Positions 30,282-36,857 of a stretch of DNA of 36,857 nucleotides are shown here, in pieces. A model generated the notes under the pieces. That model did not search any database. It worked only from the letters and a program-made list of their open reading frames with translations, and was not told where the DNA came from. The DNA comes from an uncultured Porphyromonadaceae bacterium (GTDB lineage Bacteria; Bacteroidota; Bacteroidia; Bacteroidales; Muribaculaceae). Each line of letters begins with the position of its first letter. Within the stretch, counting starts at the first letter, position 1. The DNA lies in the NCBI GenBank assembly GCA_947176295.1, contig CAMWQB010000011.1, forward strand, positions 1 through 36,857, given 5' to 3'. The position numbers and the translations under genes are program-made.

Positions 30282-31985
30282 TTATTTTTCAGTGAAGGTA
30301 TAAGTCTGCTTGCCCAGGTCGACGGTCATGATGTAGGTCTTCCCAATGGCCAGCTCGTTGTCGCCCTCGAAGCCCTGCGCCGACGAGTCGGTGCGGAGGT
30401 AGAGCGTGCCCTGCTTGTCGCCGCGGCCGAAGAAGATGTCCCAGCTGCCGTTGATAAGGAGCTTCGTGCCCCAGGGCGTGTTGCCCGTCTTTTCGAACTC
30501 GATGCTCCACACCTCGGGATTGTCGGCGCTCTGCGTGAGCGGACGCATGCTCCAGTCGTCATTCACGCCCGCCCAGCTCAGGCTCTTGATTTCCGTGAGC
30601 TCATAGGTGAGAGCGCTCATGTTGAAGTCCATGGCGTAGAGGCCGGCCGCAGGCGCGGGCACATTGCCGTCGCTTTCAGCTAAGATCAGTGTGCCCGAAA
30701 GCGCTCCCGAGCCGTCAGCAGCCTTGTAGGCCGCGCTCCAGTCGGGCTCGGTGTAGACGCGGTAGCCCCATTCGCTGTCGATGTAGTGAGCGCCGCCATA
30801 GCGCTTGGTGTCGGCATCCGTGAGGGTCAGGGTGGTCTTGAAGCCGTCCCAGTCCACGAGCCCCGAGAAGTAGAGGAGCTCGGGCACTGCCGGCACCTCA
30901 GGCACGTCGCCTGCGCCGATGGTCCAGTTCCACGGGTCGTTCAGGTCAAGCACCAGTGTGCTCTCGCCAGCGGGAAGCGAGACGCTCACAGCCGATGCCG
31001 AGGAGCCGAAGGTGAGGGCGTCGGCCGTGCCTCCGAAGCCGGCCGTGCGGGCCACGCCCGGGCCGTCGGCAGTCGTGTCGGTGTTGTAGAGCGTTGCGTC
31101 GCCGGAAATCACAATGCTGTAGGTGCCTGCGGAAGGAGCATCGACAGCCAGCGTCCACTGGTTGGTCTTGCGGTTGTAGGCCATCTCGCCGCTGAGGTCG
31201 CCGCTCACGTGGAGGCTTTCCACCAGCAGGGCGCTCCACCATTCCTGGCGAGTGTCCACTGTCGTGTAGTAGCAGCCCGACGTGCCCGGATACCAGAAGT
31301 TCCAGCTGTTCGAAGCCGTAGAGATGTGGAAGCTCATGCCGTCCACACCCAGGTTGCCCCAGATGGAATTATCGCCTTCCTGGAGCCACCAGTTTTCCCA
31401 TGCGCCGGCGCCGATGAAGCCTGTGTAGACGCCGTCGGAGTTCGGCGAGGCCAGGATGCGGCCCGTCTCGCCCTTGCTCGCGTCCAGATACTTGGCCACG
31501 CTCATGTCTATGAAGTAGGTCGTTACCGTGAAGGCAAGGGGCTCGCTGTAGACCGGCTCGATGTTAGGGCCTATCGTGCTCTTGATGCGGAGATACAGCG
31601 GCGAGGTCGTGCCTCCCTCGATGCCTATGCGTGCGGTGATGTTGTTCAGCTCCTGGTGGGTGAACTGCGCGTAATAGATTCCGGCCGCAGCGGGATATTC
31701 GTAGACGAGTCCGAAGTCTTCGGCGGCGGCAAACTGCAGAGTGTTGCTCACGGCATTCGACGGGGCTTCCACTGCCGGATTGCTCAGCGTGATGTCGCCG
31801 TTCTCGTTCCAGTAGATTGTGAGGGCCAGGTCCTTGATGTGGTCGATGCTCAGGATTATTTCCTTCGTCGAGGTCTCGGGCGTGGCGCTCGATGCTCCGG
31901 GGGTCGTGAGCATCTCGCCGTCCTTGTCGCATCCCGCCAGGGCAAGAGCAAGGAGGCTAGGATATAGATATTTATAGAGTTTCAT
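30282..31985 (-). CDS. SusE/SusF-type surface glycan-binding lipoprotein
   Basis: A 567-residue lipoprotein (LALALAGC, Cys19, followed by DKDGE, fitting a surface-export signal). The N-terminal part (TKEIILSIDHIKDLALTIYWNENGDIT) is the SusE-type Ig-like domain. Several beta modules follow, some with tryptophan-rich patches (AWENWWLQEGDNSIWG, SWNFWYPG) suited to binding sugar rings. The last module (INGSWDIFFGRGDKQGTLYL, YIMTVDLGKQTYTFTEK) resembles the C-terminal SusE/SusF binding domain. It lies between SusD and the GH53 gene with gaps of 30 and 15 bp. Glycan-binding function is known for the position in the locus, not shown for this sequence. Confidence 0.85.
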   Translation of the reverse strand: MKLYKYLYPSLLALALAGCDKDGEMLTTPGASSATPETSTKEIILSIDHIKDLALTIYWNENGDITLSNPAVEAPSNAVSNTLQFAAAEDFGLVYEYPAAAGIYYAQFTHQELNNITARIGIEGGTTSPLYLRIKSTIGPNIEPVYSEPLAFTVTTYFIDMSVAKYLDASKGETGRILASPNSDGVYTGFIGAGAWENWWLQEGDNSIWGNLGVDGMSFHISTASNSWNFWYPGTSGCYYTTVDTRQEWWSALLVESLHVSGDLSGEMAYNRKTNQWTLAVDAPSAGTYSIVISGDATLYNTDTTADGPGVARTAGFGGTADALTFGSSASAVSVSLPAGESTLVLDLNDPWNWTIGAGDVPEVPAVPELLYFSGLVDWDGFKTTLTLTDADTKRYGGAHYIDSEWGYRVYTEPDWSAAYKAADGSGALSGTLILAESDGNVPAPAAGLYAMDFNMSALTYELTEIKSLSWAGVNDDWSMRPLTQSADNPEVWSIEFEKTGNTPWGTKLLINGSWDIFFGRGDKQGTLYLRTDSSAQGFEGDNELAIGKTYIMTVDLGKQTYTFTEK

Positions 31986-32015
31986 TGCTGTCGTGTGTAT
32001 ATGGATAGCGGGTGC

Positions 32016-33584
32016 TTAGTAGCCCATGTTTTTGAGGTTGGAGTTGGCCGATAGTTCGGAAGCCGGAATCGGGAAGTAGTTGTAGCGGGCATCCACGGCG
32101 CGGCCGTCGGCAGTGCCCCCCTTCCAGTTCCAGAGATACTTGTCGGTGGTGAAGAGCCCGAAGCGCACGAGATCGGTGCGTCGCGTCATCTCCAGATAGA
32201 GCTCGCGGCCGCGTTCGTCGATGAGGAAGTCGAGCGTGAGCTGTGCGTCGGTGATGTTGCCCGAGGCGTCGCCGTATGCGCGGCCGCGGATGGCGTTCAC
32301 GAGCTCCAGGGCCTCGCTGCGGGTCATGCCCTCGCCCCCGCGGACGGTGGCCTCGGCGGCTATGAGATACACGTCGGCAAGGCGGAAGAAGGGGATGTCC
32401 GTGTTGCAACCGTCGGCGGCGCTGTTGCTGGCAGCATCGCCCCCGTCGGTGAGGTTGGTGAACTTGCAGGCATGGTAGCCCTGAGTGCCGTCCTCGAGCG
32501 AGGTGGTGATGTACTGCGTCTGCCCGTCGGTGAAGAAGGTGTTGCGGCTGTCGCCGTCGGCGCCCTTGAAGAGCTCGTAGAACTGGCCGTGGACGCGGAA
32601 GCTGCCCCAGCCCGTGGAGATGCCGTAGTCGGGAGCGCTCTGAGCGTTGTCCGAGCCTATGCATCCGCACACGATGTAGGTGCCGGAGCCCCAGGTCGTG
32701 GCGTTCGTGGCATCGTTCGCGAAGGCCAGGATTATCTCGTTGGTGCGCAGATTGTTTTCGCCGTTGAAGAGTTTCAAGTAGTCGGGCTCCAGCGAGTAGC
32801 CCATGCCCATGGCCTTCTTGCAGGCGCTGATGCACTCGGTCCAGCGAGGAATGCCCGTATAGACTTCCGAGTTGAGGTAGAGCCGCCCCAAAAGGGTGTA
32901 TACGGCGCCCTTGCCCGCACGCCCGTAGGGGGGCATGTTTTCCAAGGAGCCTTCGATGGCGAGGAGCTCGCCTTCGATATATTCGAAGAGCCCGGCGGCG
33001 TCCAGTGCCGGCGGCATCACGCCAGAGGTAGGAGTATTCTCATCCACGAACGGGCCCTGGCGGAAGAGATCGAGCACAAGGCTATAGCTGAGGGCACGCA
33101 TGAAGCGGGCCTCGGAGGCGTAGGTCCGCAGCCGCGCCTGCTCGTCGGCGCTGAAGCCGCTCAGGACGTCGTCGCTGCAGTAGCGCAGAAATTCATTGCA
33201 GAGCGCAATGCTGTAGTAGAGACGATAGTACACGTCCGAAACCGACGGGCACGAGTTGTCCCAGTTCATGAACGGGAGGCTCCACAGATTGTCGCCCGAA
33301 AGCCAGCGGAAGGCGGCCTCGTCGGTGGTGCCCTCCTGCAGGTTGAAGTAGTTGCGCATCAGGTCGTGGCCCGAGTAGGAGGAGAGGTCTTCCTGCCCGG
33401 CCTTGCTCTGGCCGATGAGCGAATAAGAGCCGTATATTTTGGCCATCACCGATTCGTAGCCTTCCACGGTGGAGTAGATCACCCCGGAGGTTACGCCGAT
33501 TTGGGGCTGCTGGTCGAGGTCGTTCGTGCACGAGCCCAACGCTATTCCGAGCGCCGCGATGACCGGTATGATGATTTTTTTCAT
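32016..33584 (-). CDS. SusD/RagB-family glycan-capture lipoprotein
   Basis: A 522-residue outer-membrane lipoprotein (IALGSC, Cys19, then TNDLDQQP, a typical SusD start). It forms the lid of the SusC transporter and binds the incoming oligosaccharide. The helical TPR-like scaffold is recognisable (ARFMRALSYSLVLDLFRQGPF, KGAVYTLLGRLYLNSEVYTG), as is the C-terminal signature (RGRELYLEMTRRTDLVRFG). Length is normal. It follows SusC by 31 bp. The downstream GH53 gene predicts beta-1,4-galactan fragments as ligand. Confidence 0.96.
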   Translation of the reverse strand: MKKIIIPVIAALGIALGSCTNDLDQQPQIGVTSGVIYSTVEGYESVMAKIYGSYSLIGQSKAGQEDLSSYSGHDLMRNYFNLQEGTTDEAAFRWLSGDNLWSLPFMNWDNSCPSVSDVYYRLYYSIALCNEFLRYCSDDVLSGFSADEQARLRTYASEARFMRALSYSLVLDLFRQGPFVDENTPTSGVMPPALDAAGLFEYIEGELLAIEGSLENMPPYGRAGKGAVYTLLGRLYLNSEVYTGIPRWTECISACKKAMGMGYSLEPDYLKLFNGENNLRTNEIILAFANDATNATTWGSGTYIVCGCIGSDNAQSAPDYGISTGWGSFRVHGQFYELFKGADGDSRNTFFTDGQTQYITTSLEDGTQGYHACKFTNLTDGGDAASNSAADGCNTDIPFFRLADVYLIAAEATVRGGEGMTRSEALELVNAIRGRAYGDASGNITDAQLTLDFLIDERGRELYLEMTRRTDLVRFGLFTTDKYLWNWKGGTADGRAVDARYNYFPIPASELSANSNLKNMGY

Positions 33585-33615
33585 TGTCGTGTCTTTGTGA
33601 TGTTGGCGGGGTTGT

Positions 33616-36600
33616 TTAGAAATTCAGGCCGATGGTGAGGGAGTAGGTGCGCGGGCGCGGATATGCGCTGCCCTCTATGCCCCAGTCGCTCTCCGGGTCG
33701 AGGCCCTTGTATTTGGTGATGGTGAAGACGTTCTGGACCATGGCCGACAGGTGCAGCCCGTCGATGGGGCCCAGCTTCCCGAAGTCGTAGGTGAGCTGGA
33801 GATTGTCCATCTTCAGGAAGGAGGCGTTCTCCACGTAGTAGTCCGATTCGTAGCGCTTCTTCGTGAAGTGCGTGTCGGCATAGGAGGCCGAGAGGTTGTT
33901 CACCTGCCCCGAGCACCACGAGAAGCACTCCGAGGCACCCATGTTGGCGCTCATCTGGTTGTAGAGATAGTTGCCGAGCTGGGCGCGTAGCGAGGTCGAG
34001 AGCGTCCATTTTTTCCAGCGCAGCGAGGTCGAGAAGCCCAGCATCCAGTCGGGGTGGGCGTTGTGATAGTAGTAGCGGTCGTTCGCGTCGACGATGCCGT
34101 CGCCGTTAAGGTCGGCGTAGAGCCCTTCCACGGGTGTGCCGCTCTCGTCGTAGATCTGTTTGTAGACCCAGAATGTGTGCGGAGCGTAGCCGGTCTTATA
34201 CACCATTACGGGCGTGGATTCGGCATAGCCCACGTAGGTGTCCGAAGCCTCGCTCTCGGGATTCAGCGAGAGGTTCGTGATTTTGTTGTCCTGCCACGTG
34301 GCATTGAACGTAGCGTCCCACTGCCAGTCGCGGGTGTTGATCAGGTGGGCCGTCAGGGCTATTTCCACACCCTTCGAGTCGACATTGCCCACGTTCGTCA
34401 GCATTTCTTTCGCAAAGTTGATGCCCGCGGGGATAGGCACAGTGGCAAGAAGGTCGTGGGTCTTGCGAGTGTAGTAGTCCACCGAAGCCGTGAAGCGATT
34501 GTTCAGGAAGGCCATGTCGGCGCCGAAGTTCCAGCTCTTGGTGGTTTCCCATTTCAGGTTGCTGTTGTAGGCGTCGGGGCGCGCCGTCTGAATCCACTGG
34601 CCGTTGAACCAGTAGAAGGCGCCGGGCTGCGAGAGCGTGTAGTTCGGGATGTAGGAGTAGTTGTTGATGCCGTCCTGCTGGCCCGTTACGCCGTAGCTCA
34701 CGCGGATTTTGAGGTCGTTCATCACCGGTTTCACGCTTTCCCAGAAGCTTTCGCCGGCCACGCGCCACGCAAGGGCCACCGACGGGAATGTGCCCCAGCG
34801 GTTGCTCTTGGCAAAGCGCGAGGAGCCGTCGCGGCGGAAGGTGGCCGTCAGCAGATAGCGCGAATCGTAGCTGTAGTTCAGGCGTCCGTAGTAGGAGATG
34901 AGCGAGTGGCGCTCGTCCCAGGCGGCCGTCGTGTAGCGGTACTCGCCGGCTTCGTTGTAGGAGTCGTAGGCCGGGCACGAGCTCTTCCAGTATTGGTAGT
35001 CATAGCCTATGGTGGCGTCTACCGTCGAGTTGATGGCCTCGAATTCCTTGTTGTAGTTGGCATAGACCGTCAGCAGGCGGTTGATGTTCTTCTGCGGGCC
35101 CTGCTCGTTCTTCAGGCCCCCGTCGTTGTAGCCCGAGAAGGAGTTCTGGCTCAGGAAATATTTCGACTTGCCGCTGGCCCAGTCGAGGCCGCCCGTGAGG
35201 TGGAAGCGCAGTTCGGGCAGCGGGTGCAGACGGTAGTCTACGTCGGCGTTGCCGATGAAGCGGTAGACGTCAGCCGTGTTGTCGGGAATCTCCACCATGG
35301 CCAGAGGATTGGCAATGGCGCCCTGGCCCGGATGGCCGTTCTTGTCGATGATTTCGTGATAACCTCCCATCAGGGGCGTTCCGTCGGTGAAGAGTAGCTC
35401 GTTGCCTGCGGGGTCGTAGTTGCCGTAGATGGGCTGGGTGGGGTCGTAGGCCAGGGCGTTCCAGATGGCGCCGGAGTTGGAGAAGCGATTGTGGCTGTAC
35501 GAGCCTTTACCGGAGAGGTTCACGCGCAGTTTGTCGCCGAAGAAGGTCGGCGTCAGGTTCAGGTTCGCCGTGTAGCGGGCCACGTTGTCGCGCTTGAGGA
35601 TACCTTCCTGATACATGGCTCCGAGGCTCACGCGGTAGGGCAGCCACTTGGTGGCGCGGCCGCCTATGCTGATGTTATTGTCCGTGCCGAAGCCTGTGCG
35701 GAAGATGGCGTCGTTCCAGTCGGTGTTCTCCGTGCCGAGAGCGGCTATGTAGTCGCGATTGCCCGTGGCCATGATTTCGTTGCGGAACTGTTCGGTGCTC
35801 AGCATCGGCGCATGCCGCGCGGCGTTCGACAGGGAGTTGGTGGTCTGGAACGATACTTTCGCGCGTTCGCCGCCACCCTTTTTCGTGGTGATGATGATTA
35901 CGCCGTTGGATGCGCGCGAGCCGTAGATGGCTGTCGAGGACGCATCTTTAAGCACCGTCATGCTCTCGATGTCGTTGGGGTTGATCATCGAAAGGAAGTT
36001 GCCCGAGCCGGTGATGCCGCCGCCCACTTCCATAGGCACGCCGTCGAGCACGATCAGAGGGTCGTTCGAGGCATTGAGCGAGGCGCCGCCGCGCACGCGG
36101 ATGGTCGATCCGCTGTTGGGCGAGCCGCCGTTGTTGGTTATCTGCACGCCGGCGATTTTGCCGTTGATAAGTTCTTCGGGCGACGAGATTACGCCCTTGT
36201 TGAAGTCTTTCTCGCTTACGGCCGCCACCGAGCCCGTGAGGTCGTTTTTCTTCTGGGTGCCGTAGCCGATCACCACCATTTCCTGGAGGCTCTCGCTCGA
36301 GGGATGCAGGCTCACGTCCAGGCGCTCGCTCCCGGCCGGAATGTCGAGGGTCTGTGTGGTATAGCCCACGTAGGAGAAGACAAGCTGCCGGGTGGCAGCT
36401 GCGATTTTGATGCTGTAGTTGCCGTCGATGTCGGTGGTTACACCCGCACGGTCGCCAACGGCCGTTACGGATGCGCCGATGAGCGGCTCGCCGAGTTCGT
36501 CGAGCACTGTGCCGCTGACGGTGCGTGCCGTGCCTTGTGCCGTGGCCGTGAGCCCGGCGATGGCGGCAAGCGCTATCAGCAGGGCGGCCGACAGACGGCG

Positions 36601-36657
36601 CCCGAGGCCGAGTAGCGTCAGCCCGCTCTGTGGCTTACTGTGGCTTTTCTGTGTCAT
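33616..36657 (-). CDS. SusC-family TonB-dependent outer-membrane transporter
   Basis: A 1013-residue outer-membrane importer. The signal peptide core is LSAALLIALAAIAGL, ending near residue 41. A carboxypeptidase-regulatory-like domain follows (about 46-125: VSGTVLDELGEPLIGASV). The TonB box region is EMVVIGYGTQ. The plug domain includes LINGKIAGVQI, RVRGGASL, PLIVLDGVPM, and DIESMTVLKDASSTAIYG with ASNGVIIITTKKG, a hallmark of SusC proteins. The barrel ends in an aromatic residue (LTIGLNF). It is the first complete gene of the galactan locus and pairs with SusD downstream. No promoter is evident in the 52 bases upstream, so it may be transcribed together with the partial gene at the right edge. 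Confidence 0.97.
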   Translation of the reverse strand: MTQKSHSKPQSGLTLLGLGRRLSAALLIALAAIAGLTATAQGTARTVSGTVLDELGEPLIGASVTAVGDRAGVTTDIDGNYSIKIAAATRQLVFSYVGYTTQTLDIPAGSERLDVSLHPSSESLQEMVVIGYGTQKKNDLTGSVAAVSEKDFNKGVISSPEELINGKIAGVQITNNGGSPNSGSTIRVRGGASLNASNDPLIVLDGVPMEVGGGITGSGNFLSMINPNDIESMTVLKDASSTAIYGSRASNGVIIITTKKGGGERAKVSFQTTNSLSNAARHAPMLSTEQFRNEIMATGNRDYIAALGTENTDWNDAIFRTGFGTDNNISIGGRATKWLPYRVSLGAMYQEGILKRDNVARYTANLNLTPTFFGDKLRVNLSGKGSYSHNRFSNSGAIWNALAYDPTQPIYGNYDPAGNELLFTDGTPLMGGYHEIIDKNGHPGQGAIANPLAMVEIPDNTADVYRFIGNADVDYRLHPLPELRFHLTGGLDWASGKSKYFLSQNSFSGYNDGGLKNEQGPQKNINRLLTVYANYNKEFEAINSTVDATIGYDYQYWKSSCPAYDSYNEAGEYRYTTAAWDERHSLISYYGRLNYSYDSRYLLTATFRRDGSSRFAKSNRWGTFPSVALAWRVAGESFWESVKPVMNDLKIRVSYGVTGQQDGINNYSYIPNYTLSQPGAFYWFNGQWIQTARPDAYNSNLKWETTKSWNFGADMAFLNNRFTASVDYYTRKTHDLLATVPIPAGINFAKEMLTNVGNVDSKGVEIALTAHLINTRDWQWDATFNATWQDNKITNLSLNPESEASDTYVGYAESTPVMVYKTGYAPHTFWVYKQIYDESGTPVEGLYADLNGDGIVDANDRYYYHNAHPDWMLGFSTSLRWKKWTLSTSLRAQLGNYLYNQMSANMGASECFSWCSGQVNNLSASYADTHFTKKRYESDYYVENASFLKMDNLQLTYDFGKLGPIDGLHLSAMVQNVFTITKYKGLDPESDWGIEGSAYPRPRTYSLTIGLNF

Positions 36658-36709
36658 ACAATGTGGTTATGATAGGTTTTTGATTTAAGGATTCTTGGAG
36701 TGTCTTGTT

Positions 36710-36857
36710 TCAGAGAATATCGATAGCCCGGATTTCCACCGAGGCTTCTTGTCCGGGAGGCGAGATGAGCTCGAGGGTCAGCGTCTCGATTTCCGATGGC
36801 CGGAAGGGGGTGGCCGTCGCGGGGTCGGGGACGAAGCGTCGGCTCAGGAAGCTGGGG
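36710..36857 (-). CDS. C-terminal end of an unidentified protein (partial, start beyond window)
   Basis: An open frame enters from the right edge and stops with TGA at 36710-36712, giving about 49 residues. The end reads as alternating hydrophobic strands (ETLTLELISP, SVEIRAIDIL), the style of a C-terminal beta-sandwich domain, as in many secreted glycan-active proteins. It is not enough to name a family. Only 52 bp separate it from the SusC gene on the same strand, so it may belong to the galactan locus. Confidence 0.6.
   Translation of the reverse strand, partial: PSFLSRRFVPDPATATPFRPSEIETLTLELISPPGQEASVEIRAIDIL

Noticed and set aside
1-36857. CRISPR array, insertion sequence, rRNA or replication origin
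   Set aside because: No regularly spaced repeats, transposase, rRNA segments or origin-type repeats were seen anywhere in the window.

Overview
The window is a gene-dense, G+C-rich chromosomal segment of a Bacteroidota bacterium, most likely a gut Bacteroidales. The evidence is a SusC/SusD/SusE polysaccharide-utilisation locus, lipoproteins with acidic residues after the lipid-bearing Cys, secreted proteins with similar C-terminal tails of the type IX sorting kind, and promoters of the Bacteroidota form TTTG-N20-TAnnTTTG. I cannot fix the genus; Muribaculaceae or a neighbouring family is a guess.

Left edge (1-2000): a visibly A+T-richer patch holding a DUF4143-type AAA ATPase (cut by the window edge) and a decayed TPR gene, abutting the terminator of a tRNA-Asp gene. 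It looks like the end of a horizontally acquired insert beside a tRNA.

Starch-like block (2300-11925, minus strand): a secreted GH13 alpha-amylase with two CBM26-like modules, a 644-residue secreted CotH-kinase-fold protein directly upstream, and a 1470-residue protein carrying two complete CotH domains with carbohydrate-binding-type modules. This combination of secreted kinase-fold domains, starch-binding-type modules and an amylase is the most unusual part of the window.

Metabolic and envelope genes (12000-24450): a serine acetyltransferase / cysteine synthase pair, upp, two paralogous secreted glycan-binding-like proteins (848 and 397 aa), a polyprenyl diphosphate synthase overlapping a large Ig-like lipoprotein gene, a MazG-like pyrophosphohydrolase followed by deoC, and two small membrane proteins (GYF_2/CD225 and DUF2752).

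Galactan locus (24451-36657, minus strand): SusC, SusD, a SusE-like surface protein, a GH53 endo-galactanase lipoprotein, then a GH2 beta-galactosidase, galK and galM. The first five genes follow the order I recall for the pectic beta-1,4-galactan locus of Bacteroides thetaiotaomicron. Read together they give a route from surface cleavage (GH53), through capture and import (SusE/SusD/SusC) and periplasmic release of galactose (GH2), to mutarotation and phosphorylation (GalM, GalK). The end of another gene lies upstream of SusC at the right edge; no regulator of the locus is inside the window.

Most transcription units are separated by very compact junctions in which the terminator of one gene runs into the promoter of the next. 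Two divergent promoters near 18.9 kb are interleaved.
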